Of a stretch of DNA of 64,000 nucleotides, positions 26,878 through 34,431 are shown in pieces. The stretch's first letter is position 1. Each line of letters starts with the position of its first letter. A program made the position numbers and the translations under genes. This DNA is from Pseudomonas bharatica CSV86 (GTDB lineage: Bacteria; Pseudomonadota; Gammaproteobacteria; Pseudomonadales; Pseudomonadaceae), in assembly GCF_000319305.2 (NCBI RefSeq), contig NZ_AMWJ02000002.1:2494001-2558000 (forward strand). Reading direction: 5' to 3'. Under the pieces are notes generated by a model. That model was not told where the DNA came from. It saw nothing but the letters and a program-made list of their open reading frames with translations, and searched no databases.

Positions 26878-27369
26878 ATGGAACCCGGAAACGCCCAACT
26901 GTCGATGACCGTCCTGATGACCCCGGACATGGCCAACTTCTCCGGCAATGTCCACGGCGGCACCCTCCTCAAGTATCTCGACGAGGTGGCTTATGCCTGC
27001 GCCAGCCGGTATGCCGGTCGCTACGTGGTGACCCTGTCGGTGGACCAGGTGGTGTTTCGCGAACCGGTGCATGTCGGCGAGCTGGTCACCTTCCTGGCCT
27101 CGGTCAACTACACCGGCAACACCTCGATGGAGGTGGGCATCAAGGTGGTGACCGAGAACATCCGCGAGCGCTCGGTGCGTCACAGCAACAGTTGCTTCTT
27201 CACCATGGTGGCGGTGGACGATGATCGAAAGCCGGTGGCCGTACCGCCGCGCCAGCCGCAGACCGGCGAGGAAAAGCGCCGCTTCCTGCAGGGCAAGCAG
27301 CGCCGCTTGATCCGCCAGGAGCTGGAAAAGCGCTATCAGGAACTGAAGACCGAGAGCGACACGATCTAA
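26878..27369 (+). CDS. Acyl-CoA thioesterase, hotdog fold (YciA/BACH type)
   Basis: A 163-residue hotdog thioesterase that hydrolyses acyl-CoA. The active-site stretch MANFSGNVHGGTLLKYLDEV contains the Gly-rich HGG turn and Asp/Glu residues of the YciA family, followed by YVVTLSVDQVVFREPVHVGE and YTGNTSMEVGIKVVTENI. The C-terminal tail is basic and helical. Stands alone, followed by a REP pair. Confidence 0.88.
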   Translation: MEPGNAQLSMTVLMTPDMANFSGNVHGGTLLKYLDEVAYACASRYAGRYVVTLSVDQVVFREPVHVGELVTFLASVNYTGNTSMEVGIKVVTENIRERSVRHSNSCFFTMVAVDDDRKPVAVPPRQPQTGEEKRRFLQGKQRRLIRQELEKRYQELKTESDTI

Positions 27370-27386
27370 CAGCGCGACGCGGCCCC

Positions 27387-27475
27387 CTGTGGGAGCTGGC
27401 TTGCCAGCGATAGGGCCCGTTCTGACAACATCATTGCCCCTTCCGGCCTCATCGCTGGCAAGCCAGCTCCCACAG
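27387..27475. repeat. REP pair (REPIN-like)
   Basis: Two REP copies in opposite orientation (27387-27413 and 27445-27475) between the thioesterase gene and the convergent pdxY gene. Confidence 0.85.
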
Positions 27476-27489
27476 AGGTTCCGGGGTGC

Positions 27490-28356
27490 CTAGAGTTTAC
27501 GTGCTTCGAAGCGCAGCCGCGGGTGGACGATGCGGTCCTGCGCTCGCACCACTTCCAGCTCATAGCTGCCGCAGGCCTGGGTTTCCAGCAGCACTTCATG
27601 CACCGCCGCCGCGGTGAACTCGAAAGCAACGACCGGCTCGTCCCCGAGCAGCAACCGGGCCAGGAACAACCCCGCCGTCAGATCCCCCACTCCCACCGGC
27701 TGCCGCGGGAACGCCAGCAACGGCCGTTGCAAGTGCCAACTGCCCTCGGCGGTCACCAACAGCATTTCGAAATCGTCCGGATTCTTTCCGGCATAGGCCA
27801 GGTGCTTGACCAGCACCATCTTCGGACCACGGACCAACAGCTCGCGGGCCATGCCGACACAATCCTCCAGCGACTGCGCACGCCGCCCGGCAAAGCTGTC
27901 CAGCTCCAACTGGTTCGGGCACAGCAGGTCGGCTGCGGCAACAGCTTCCTCCAGCAGAAACTCGCTGACCTGCGCAGGCACGATGCAACCCTTTTCCGGA
28001 TGCCCCATCACCGGGTCGCACAGGTACAGCGCCCGCGGGTTCGCCTGCTTGACCCGCTGCACCACGCTGAGGATCGCCCGGCCCTGGTCGGCACTGCCGA
28101 GATAACCCGATAGAACTGCGTCGCAATTGCCTAGCTCACCGATATTGCTAATCCCTTCCACCAACGCAGGAATTTGCTCTGGAGCAAGCACTTCACCCGT
28201 CCACTGGCCATACTGAGTGTGATTGGAAAACTGCACGGTATTGAGTGGCCAGACATTCACCCCGACCCGCTGCATCGGAAACACTGCGGCGCTATTGCCG
28301 GCGTGGCCGAACACGACGTGGGACTGGATCGCAAGCAGGTGCGGTGTGCGTTTCAT
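27490..28356 (-). CDS. pdxY: Pyridoxal kinase
   Basis: A 288-residue PfkB-like kinase of the PdxY family phosphorylating pyridoxal to PLP in the salvage pathway. Start at 28356 (MKRTPHLLAIQSHVVFGHAG) gives the canonical N-terminus, with SNHTQYGQWTG following. Substrate and ATP-site features: YLCDPVMGHPEKGCIV, LCPNQLELDSFAG, and the anion-hole/catalytic GVGDLTAGLFLARLL near the C-terminus. A REP pair lies downstream. Confidence 0.93.
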   Translation of the reverse strand: MKRTPHLLAIQSHVVFGHAGNSAAVFPMQRVGVNVWPLNTVQFSNHTQYGQWTGEVLAPEQIPALVEGISNIGELGNCDAVLSGYLGSADQGRAILSVVQRVKQANPRALYLCDPVMGHPEKGCIVPAQVSEFLLEEAVAAADLLCPNQLELDSFAGRRAQSLEDCVGMARELLVRGPKMVLVKHLAYAGKNPDDFEMLLVTAEGSWHLQRPLLAFPRQPVGVGDLTAGLFLARLLLGDEPVVAFEFTAAAVHEVLLETQACGSYELEVVRAQDRIVHPRLRFEARKL

Positions 28357-28473
28357 GCGGGACGTCCAAAGCAATGAAATGACAAACAAGGCGCGCAGTA
28401 TGGCGCCAAATGCCACCTGTACGACAGGCCGGGGTGGCAGTTAAGCTGGCACACCTCGTTGGAGCACGTGTAG

Positions 28474-28866
28474 ATGGTTACCCTCGAAAACATCCTGGTG
28501 TTGATGGTCCTGGCCACGGCGGGTGCCTGGCTGTGGCATAACCACGGATTGCGGGAAAAGGCCCTGGAACGGGTCAAGCAGCATTGCGCCAAGCTCGACC
28601 TCGAATTGCTCGACGGTGCCGTGGCGTTGAAGAAAATCGCCTTCGTCCGCGATGCCAACGGCCGCAAGCGTCTGGCCCGGATCTACGCCTTCGAATTCAC
28701 CGTGACCGGCGAGCAACGCCACCCGGGCACGGTCACCCAGTTCGGCGCCCACAGCGTACAGATCGAACTGGCGCCCTATCCGTTCGAGATCAAGCCGCCG
28801 GTGCATGGCGACAATGTGATCGAAATGAAGCAGTGGCGCCAGGAACACAACCGCTGGCGTCAGTGA
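28474..28866 (+). CDS. DUF3301 membrane-anchored protein
   Basis: A 130-residue protein with one N-terminal membrane segment (LENILVLMVLATAGAWLW), then a soluble domain with the conserved KIAFVRDANGRKRLARIYAF and TVTGEQRHPGTV stretches of DUF3301. Function unknown. It overlaps the end of the convergent COG0523 gene by seven bases. Confidence 0.82.
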   Translation: MVTLENILVLMVLATAGAWLWHNHGLREKALERVKQHCAKLDLELLDGAVALKKIAFVRDANGRKRLARIYAFEFTVTGEQRHPGTVTQFGAHSVQIELAPYPFEIKPPVHGDNVIEMKQWRQEHNRWRQ

Positions 28867-29837
28867 TCCACAGGCGTGCGGCAGGCCAGCATCCCCCGCT
28901 CCAATACCGCATGATCCTGGGGTTCGTCGAAAATCAGCTCGATCCGCGAATCGCGCCGCCAGGCGCTCTCCTCCCAGACCAGCCGCTGGCCCCCAAGGGC
29001 GTTAGCCGAGCGCCAGCCCTGCCCGCTGTGGATAACCATCTTGGCCCGGCGCCACTCCTGACCTTCGAGGAATGTCTGCAACTGGCCGATGTCGAGAACT
29101 TGCTGTGGATGAAAGCGCCAGCCGATGCTCCAGCCTTCTGCACCCTGTTGATAACTGCACAAAGGCTGCCGCGAATCTGTCCACAGGGCTGGAATGGAAG
29201 CTGTTCCGACAGGGATAAGGTTATCCACAGCGCCTTTTTCCGTGGCGGCGCCATTGCTAATCGGTAGCTGCGACAGGGAAATCCGGCCGTGGTCGACCCA
29301 GCAAAGCGGTACTTTTGGCAAGGTCGAGGTTATCCACAGGCGACTCGCTTCATCCACCGCGCAGGCCTTGTTCATGACCAGCAGGCCGGCATCGGCCAGC
29401 GCCTGTTTCTGCGCCTCTGGCAATCCGGCTCCCATCGCCATTGCTTGCGCATCCAGCACCAGCACCGCAGGCTGCACCGCCAGCACACCGGTCCATGGCG
29501 GCGACCGTAACTGCGCCAGCACCTGAGCCGGGTGCCCAAGGCCGGAAGGTTCGATAAACACCCGGTCCGGCCGCGCCTTGCGCAGCAACCGACCCAGCCC
29601 TACCTGAAAGGGCGCACCGTTCACACAGCAGAGGCAGCCACCCGCCACCTCGCCCATGCTCACGCCATCGTCGTCACTGGTGAGCAACGCTGCGTCGAGG
29701 CCGATCTGGCCGAATTCATTGATCAGCACCGCCCAGCGTTCGTTGGCCGGGCGCTGGCCGAGCAGGTGGCGGATCAGGCTGGTCTTGCCGGCGCCAAGCG
29801 GGCCGGCAATCAGATGGGTCGGAATGTTATGCAGCAT
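28860..29837 (-). CDS. COG0523 (CobW/YjiA-like) GTPase, possible zinc chaperone
   Basis: A 325-residue G3E GTPase. Walker A GPLGAGKTSL is at residues about 13-22, the metal-binding CxCC motif is in GGCLCCVNG, and the G4-like NKACAVD follows. COG0523 proteins deliver or mobilise metals, often zinc. It lies just downstream of DUF1826 and zigA on the same strand, which I recall as members of the Pseudomonas Zur regulon, so a zinc-starvation role is likely. The DNA carries three perfect and two near-perfect DnaA boxes (29027-29348), unusual for a coding sequence. Confidence 0.87.
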   Translation of the reverse strand: MLHNIPTHLIAGPLGAGKTSLIRHLLGQRPANERWAVLINEFGQIGLDAALLTSDDDGVSMGEVAGGCLCCVNGAPFQVGLGRLLRKARPDRVFIEPSGLGHPAQVLAQLRSPPWTGVLAVQPAVLVLDAQAMAMGAGLPEAQKQALADAGLLVMNKACAVDEASRLWITSTLPKVPLCWVDHGRISLSQLPISNGAATEKGAVDNLIPVGTASIPALWTDSRQPLCSYQQGAEGWSIGWRFHPQQVLDIGQLQTFLEGQEWRRAKMVIHSGQGWRSANALGGQRLVWEESAWRRDSRIELIFDEPQDHAVLERGMLACRTPVDH

Positions 29838-29880
29838 AGGCGCCGTCTGGTCGGGGAATCGTTACCACTATGCTCCGGAC

Positions 29881-30516
29881 TCAGGCCAGCCAGTCAAGGG
29901 TCAGGATCAGGCGACGCTCGCCATTGCCCGGCGACGGCGAACGATGCACCAGCCCGGCGCCCTCGTTGCCCAGCCACTTCTCGCCCTTGAGCAAGGCCAC
30001 ATCACCGCAGGCCAGATGCCGTACATGCGCCGCATCGACCTCCTCCTGCGCCAGGCGGCGGCGATTGATCACGCCTTCCTCCAGCCATTCGCTGGCCGGG
30101 CCGGCATAGGTGGTGATCAGCCGCAGCGACACATGATCGACATGGAAACGCGGGCACATGGCGCCATCCAGCACCCGCAGGCGCAAACCGACGCTACGCG
30201 CATCGAGCAGGCAGGCGTAGGCGCCGACCAACCACCTCAGGTCGGCGACAAAGCCTTCATAGCCAGCCAGGTCGGCGTAGGCGCTGGCGACCCCGTCCAG
30301 CGTGGGTACTTCGCCATCCTTGCCGATCTCCAGGGTGCGTGCATCGGCCAGCGGCTCGCCGAGCGACAGCAACAAGCGGGCGAAATCCTCGATGTGCGCC
30401 GGCAGCCGGCGCTGCCAGACAGCCAGATTGACCCCGTCCTGCAAGGCTTCGGTCAGCACCTTCGGCGTCTCGCCGAAGGCCTGGCGTACTGGCACCAGCG
30501 ACTCGGCAAGCTGCAT
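29881..30516 (-). CDS. DUF1826 protein (Zur-regulon associated)
   Basis: A 211-residue cytoplasmic protein starting at 30516 (MQLAESLVPVRQAF). DUF1826 proteins occur next to COG0523 GTPases. Visible landmarks: CPRFHVDHVSLRLITTYAGP, which could hold a metal-binding His pair, and the C-terminal HRSPSPGNGERRLILTLDWL, which resembles 2-oxoglutarate-oxygenase-like folds but is too weak to claim. The ATG overlaps the zigA stop by one base (TGATG), indicating translational coupling. Function unknown. Confidence 0.82.
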   Translation of the reverse strand: MQLAESLVPVRQAFGETPKVLTEALQDGVNLAVWQRRLPAHIEDFARLLLSLGEPLADARTLEIGKDGEVPTLDGVASAYADLAGYEGFVADLRWLVGAYACLLDARSVGLRLRVLDGAMCPRFHVDHVSLRLITTYAGPASEWLEEGVINRRRLAQEEVDAAHVRHLACGDVALLKGEKWLGNEGAGLVHRSPSPGNGERRLILTLDWLA

Positions 30517-31727
30517 CAGGCGACCTCCTCTTCGTCGTGCCAGGCGCCGAACGGATCCGGCAGGCGCAGCCAATGGGTGGCGCCCAGGGCCATTTCGTCG
30601 TCGTTCAACAGGCAGGCGTCCAGTTCGGCATGCAGGCGCGCAACATCGATATGCTGGCCGATAAAAACCAGTTCCTGGCGGCAATCACCGCATTCCGGGT
30701 CCCACTGCTTGAGGATCGCTGCGGTACTTTCCTGATCCTGCGGCCAGTGGGCCTTGGGCACGAAGCGCCACCAGCGTCCGGCAAAGCCATGCCGCATCAT
30801 GCCGCCGGCCTGGGACCAGCTGCCGGCCTCCTGGTATTTGCTGGCCAGCCAGAAGAAGCCCTTGGAACGCAGTAGGCGGCCGTTCTCCCAGGGCCTGTGG
30901 ATAAAATCGAAGAAGCGCTGCGGGTGCAGGGGCCGGCGGGCCTGCCAGGTGCTGGCGGCGATGCCATATTCCTCGGTTTCCGGGACGTGTTCGCCACGCA
31001 ACTCCTGCAACCAGCCCGGCGCGCTGGCGGCGCGGTCGAAATCGAACAGGCCGGTATCGAGGATCTCCTTGAGCTCCACCTGGCCCATCACCATCGGCAC
31101 GATGCGCGCATGGGCATTGAGGCGGCGAAGGATGGCGCAGAGCTCTTCGCGCTCGTGGCTGCTGATCAGATCGATCTTGCTGAGGAGGATGACGTCGGCG
31201 AATTCCACTTGGTCGATCAGCAGGTCGCTGATCGAGCGCTCGTCGTCTTCGCCGAGGGTTTCACCACGGGACGCGAGGCTTTCAGCGGCTTGATAGTCGC
31301 GCAGGAAGTTCAGGCCATCGACCACGGTGACCATGGTGTCGAGACGGGCCATTTCGGCCAGGCTGCGGCCCTGTTCATCACGGAAGGTGAAGGTCTCGGC
31401 CACTGGCAACGGCTCGGCGATGCCGGTGGATTCGATCAACAGGTAATCGAACCGGCCTTCGGCAGCGAGGCGGCCGATTTCTTCCAGCAGGTCTTCGCGC
31501 AAGGTGCAGCAGATGCAACCGTTGCTCATCTCGACCAGTTTTTCTTCGGTGCGGTTAAGGCTGACGTTGCGCTGCACCTCGGTGGCGTCGATATTGATCA
31601 CGCTCATATCGTTGACGATGACCGCCACCCTCAGATTGTCGCGGTTGCGCAGCACATGATTGAGCACCGTGCTCTTGCCGGCACCAAGGAAGCCGGACAG
31701 CACGGTTACGGGAAGACGATCGGACAT
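30516..31727 (-). CDS. zigA: Zinc-starvation COG0523 GTPase ZigA
   Basis: A 403-residue G3E GTPase. Start at 31727 gives MSDRLPVTVLSGFLGAGKST with Walker A GFLGAGKST, then the metal-binding CICC in MSNGCICCTLREDLLEEIG, IESTGIAEPLPVAETF, and LLSKIDLI (G4). A C-terminal CobW_C domain follows (RPLHPQRFFDFIHRPW, CGDCRQELVFIGQHID). The name follows the zinc-regulated ZigA proteins of pseudomonads and Acinetobacter. It is transcribed from a Zur-box-containing divergent promoter and coupled to the DUF1826 gene. Confidence 0.85.
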   Translation of the reverse strand: MSDRLPVTVLSGFLGAGKSTVLNHVLRNRDNLRVAVIVNDMSVINIDATEVQRNVSLNRTEEKLVEMSNGCICCTLREDLLEEIGRLAAEGRFDYLLIESTGIAEPLPVAETFTFRDEQGRSLAEMARLDTMVTVVDGLNFLRDYQAAESLASRGETLGEDDERSISDLLIDQVEFADVILLSKIDLISSHEREELCAILRRLNAHARIVPMVMGQVELKEILDTGLFDFDRAASAPGWLQELRGEHVPETEEYGIAASTWQARRPLHPQRFFDFIHRPWENGRLLRSKGFFWLASKYQEAGSWSQAGGMMRHGFAGRWWRFVPKAHWPQDQESTAAILKQWDPECGDCRQELVFIGQHIDVARLHAELDACLLNDDEMALGATHWLRLPDPFGAWHDEEEVA

Positions 31728-31783
31728 GGCGCGGTTCCTCATCAGGGGCGGCAAAGTGCATTCGAACGATGCTTTGTTACAAG

Positions 31784-31796
31784 GTTATATTATAAC
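31784..31796. promoter_or_regulatory. Zur box in the zigA / secreted protein divergent promoter
   Basis: GTTATATTATAAC, a perfect 13-base palindrome fitting the GTTATANNATAAC Zur consensus. It lies 57 bases from zigA and 53 from the secreted protein start, so it may control both. Confidence 0.8.
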
Positions 31797-31848
31797 AATG
31801 CACTTTAGCCAACCGCCTATCCGTCATCCATGGGTTCAAGGTGAAGAG

Positions 31849-32235
31849 ATGTTAATGAAGTCATTCAAGCGCGGGCTGTGGATAACCCTGCTGTGCACCG
31901 TCGGCAGCGCCCAGGCCATGCCCCGCGTCGAACTGGCCAACTGCACGCGTAGCGCCAATCTGCTGGCCTGTGACGACCGCCAGGGCAGCTACTACGGTGT
32001 GCAGACCCAAGGCGGCACCATTTACTTGCGCGGCTACGACGCCCCGAGCGGGCGCCGCTGGGCGCAGACCACCAGTCGCTATGGCCTGCTGAATTTCTAT
32101 ACCGGCATCGCCAGCGACGGCGAGGCCTGGGTGGGCTACAGCCGCAGAGTGGGCTGGACCACCCTCAACCGCGTTTCCAGTTCCAGCGGTCAGCGCTTCA
32201 GCCTGCGCTGCAATCGCCTGAATGGCTGTCAGTGA
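31849..32235 (+). CDS. Uncharacterised secreted/periplasmic protein under Zur control
   Basis: A 128-residue protein with signal peptide MLMKSFKRGLWITLLCTVGS (cleavage probably after AQA). The mature part (about 105 residues) has four cysteines, two near each end (ANCTRSANLLAC and RCNRLNGC), suggesting disulfides or metal binding, and an aromatic- and Gly/Ser-rich beta-type centre (SYYGVQTQGGTIYLRGYDA; GEAWVGYSRRVGWTTLNRV). I do not recognise a family. Start ATG 31849 follows AAGGTGAAGAG; ATG 31855 is an alternative. Position between two Zur boxes suggests induction by zinc starvation (inference). Confidence 0.75.
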   Translation: MLMKSFKRGLWITLLCTVGSAQAMPRVELANCTRSANLLACDDRQGSYYGVQTQGGTIYLRGYDAPSGRRWAQTTSRYGLLNFYTGIASDGEAWVGYSRRVGWTTLNRVSSSSGQRFSLRCNRLNGCQ

Positions 32236-32265
32236 GGCGGTGGAAAAAATGCTGGCAATCGAATT

Positions 32266-32278
32266 GTTATAATGTAAC
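32266..32278. promoter_or_regulatory. Zur box upstream of folE2
   Basis: GTTATAATGTAAC, one mismatch from a perfect palindrome and fitting the Zur consensus, 32 bases before the folE2 start. Confidence 0.75.
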
Positions 32279-32310
32279 GTATTGCAACTTTCTTGCCGAT
32301 GGTTCGCACC

Positions 32311-33198
32311 ATGACCGCCCTGACTCTCCCCGATATCGCCGCCCAGGCCAGCGGACAATCCCTGCCACTGGACTGGGTCGGCATGTGCGGGATCGCCCTG
32401 CCGATCCGTCTTGATCAACTCAGCCTCCAGGCCATGGCAGATGCCGGCGTCGATCTGGCCGATGGCTCCTGTCGCGGCATTCATATGTCGCGGTTGTACC
32501 TGGCCCTGTCTGCTTTCAAGGATGAAGCGCTGTCGGTGTCGCTTATCCGCCGGGTGCTGCAACAGTTCCTCGACAGCCATGAAGAACTGTCCACCTGCGC
32601 TTACCTGACCTTGCGCTTCGATGTACAGCTTGAGCGATCAGCGCTGGTCAGCTCCGAATCGGGCCACAAGCGCTATCCGCTGGTCATCGAAGCGAAGCTC
32701 TCCGATGAAATGTTCCACGTGGAACTATCTGCCGACGTGGCCTATTCCTCGACCTGCCCCTGCTCGGCCGCGCTAGCCAGACAGTTGATTCAACAGCAGT
32801 TCCTCAGCGATTTCGCCAATCGCAGCCTGAGCCACGAAGAAGTGTTGAGCTGGCTCGGCAGTCCGCAAGGGATCGTCGCCACGCCCCACAGCCAGCGCAG
32901 CACGGCGAAACTACGGATACGCTTGAAGAAGGGCTGCAATGAGCTACCCGTTCGGGAATTGATCGATCAGGCCGAAGCCGCCTTGGGTACCGCCGTGCAA
33001 ACGGCAGTGAAGCGCGCCGACGAACAGGCGTTCGCCCTGGCTAACGGGCAGAACCTGATGTTCTGCGAGGACGCCGCACGGCGCCTCAACCTGGCATTGC
33101 GACACCTGCCTGCGGTGGCCGGCTTCCAGTTGCGTGTGGAACACGCCGAGAGCCTGCACGCCCACGATGCTGTCGCCCAAAGCCAGTGGAACTGGTAA
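32311..33198 (+). CDS. folE2: GTP cyclohydrolase I type 2 (metal-flexible FolE2)
   Basis: A 295-residue GTP cyclohydrolase IB making dihydroneopterin triphosphate for folate. It replaces zinc-dependent FolE under zinc limitation. Family blocks seen: DWVGMCGIALPI, SRGIHMSRLYLAL-like CRGIHMSRLYLALSA, YSSTCPCSAALARQLI (active-site metal-binding Cys), ATPHSQRSTAKLRIRL. Start ATG 32311 (MTALTLPDIAAQ) matches the usual N-terminus; 32299 is an alternative. A Zur box lies upstream and a parS-like site lies inside the gene at 32711. Confidence 0.93.
   Translation: MTALTLPDIAAQASGQSLPLDWVGMCGIALPIRLDQLSLQAMADAGVDLADGSCRGIHMSRLYLALSAFKDEALSVSLIRRVLQQFLDSHEELSTCAYLTLRFDVQLERSALVSSESGHKRYPLVIEAKLSDEMFHVELSADVAYSSTCPCSAALARQLIQQQFLSDFANRSLSHEEVLSWLGSPQGIVATPHSQRSTAKLRIRLKKGCNELPVRELIDQAEAALGTAVQTAVKRADEQAFALANGQNLMFCEDAARRLNLALRHLPAVAGFQLRVEHAESLHAHDAVAQSQWNW
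32711..32726. other. parS: parS-like centromere site inside folE2
   Basis: TGTTCCACGTGGAACT matches the ParB-binding consensus TGTTCCACGTGGAACA at 15 of 16 positions. It encodes part of the folE2 protein (MFHVEL). It is about 30 kb from dnaA and 21 kb from parAB, within the usual origin-proximal range for Pseudomonas parS. Confidence 0.85.
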
Positions 33199-33216
33199 CC
33201 GAACGGAGAGACCTCG

Positions 33217-33777
33217 ATGATCCGCAAGAACCCGACCGGCGACCTGCCGGTCATTGCCGAGTCGGCCTACATCGATCACACCGCGATCATCTGCGGCAAG
33301 GTGGTGATTGGCGAGAACGTGTTCGTCGGCCCCTACGCGGTGATCCGTGCCGACGAGGTGGATGACAGCGGCTCGATGCAGCCGATCACCATCGGCTGCA
33401 ACTCGAATATCCAGGACGGCGTGGTGATCCACTCCAAGTCCGGCGCCGCGGTGACCATCGGCGTGTTCACCTCCATCGCCCACCGCTCCATCGTGCATGG
33501 CCCATGTGTGGTGGGCGACCGGGTGTTCATCGGCTTCAACAGCGTGCTGTTCAACTGCGTGGTCGGCAATGGCAGCGTAGTGCGACACAACTCGGTGGTG
33601 GACGGCCGCGACTTGCCGGAAAACTTCTACGTGCCCTCCACCACACGCATCGGCCCCCTCACCGACCTGAGCCAGTTCCCACCCGTGAGCGTCAGCGCCT
33701 CGGAATTCTCCGAGGACGTCGCCCATACCAACATCGACCTGGTGAAGGGCTACAAGGCCCTGCAGAACGAGTTCTAG
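33217..33777 (+). CDS. Gamma-class carbonic anhydrase family protein
   Basis: A 186-residue left-handed beta-helix protein of the gamma-carbonic anhydrase/LbetaH family. Hexapeptide repeats run from about residue 20 to 125 (AIICGKVVIGENVFVGPYAV). Metal-binding histidines are expected in VVIHSKSG, IAHRSIVHGP and similar positions. Gamma-type enzymes can use iron or cobalt, consistent with replacing zinc-dependent carbonic anhydrase. It follows folE2 by 18 bases, so it is probably in the same Zur-controlled operon. Confidence 0.87.
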   Translation: MIRKNPTGDLPVIAESAYIDHTAIICGKVVIGENVFVGPYAVIRADEVDDSGSMQPITIGCNSNIQDGVVIHSKSGAAVTIGVFTSIAHRSIVHGPCVVGDRVFIGFNSVLFNCVVGNGSVVRHNSVVDGRDLPENFYVPSTTRIGPLTDLSQFPPVSVSASEFSEDVAHTNIDLVKGYKALQNEF

Positions 33778-34301
33778 CTGCGCGGCTTGACCGTGCCGCA
33801 GTCTGCTCCGAGCCATACCGCCCGGGTGTTCATGCTGCCCTGCTGCTGAACCCCCGAGGCGTTGAAGGTACCTTGCACCTTGGTGACGAACTCGCGATCG
33901 CTGAGGAATTGTGCCTGGCCAGTGCCCCGGGCCTTGGGGCAACTGAACTCGAAATTCCAGGTCTTGCCGTTGCGATCGGTGATCCGCTGGGTGCAACCGG
34001 ACTGTGGATCCTGCAGCGGAATGTCATCGGTCTTTACCTGCTCGGGGGTCAGGCACGAGCGCACACCCTTGCCGGCCACAGTGATGCCCTGCTTGGCCAG
34101 CACGCCTTCCATCATCGCCCGCTGTTCCGGCGGCAGGTTCTTCAACTGGCCGAGCATGAACTCCATGTCCGGCAGTGGTTTGCCATCAACCTGCATATTG
34201 CTGGTGGTCAGCTCCCACAGGCCCGGTTGCAGCATCTGCGCCTGAACCAGGGGACTCGACAGGCCAAGCAGCAGCGCCAGCGCCGATACACGAATGTTCA
34301 T
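33774..34301 (-). CDS. DUF3617 periplasmic protein
   Basis: A 175-residue exported protein with signal peptide MNIRVSALALLLGLSSPLVQ (cleavage after AQA). The mature N-terminus LQPGLWELTTSNMQVDGKPL and the SCLTPEQV / CTQRI cysteines are typical of DUF3617. Function unknown. The stop overlaps the end of the convergent carbonic anhydrase gene by four bases. It does not appear to belong to the Zur operon. Confidence 0.85.
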   Translation of the reverse strand: MNIRVSALALLLGLSSPLVQAQMLQPGLWELTTSNMQVDGKPLPDMEFMLGQLKNLPPEQRAMMEGVLAKQGITVAGKGVRSCLTPEQVKTDDIPLQDPQSGCTQRITDRNGKTWNFEFSCPKARGTGQAQFLSDREFVTKVQGTFNASGVQQQGSMNTRAVWLGADCGTVKPRS

Positions 34302-34431
34302 CTAATGACTCCTGAAAATTTCCGGCCCGATGCCGGACTGTGGCTTAGACGTCGAAATGCCGTCCGGGTTGCAAGACCAGTCCGGAACATGCTCTGTTAG
34401 GCGACTGATTGGCGGACGTCACAGGACGTGT

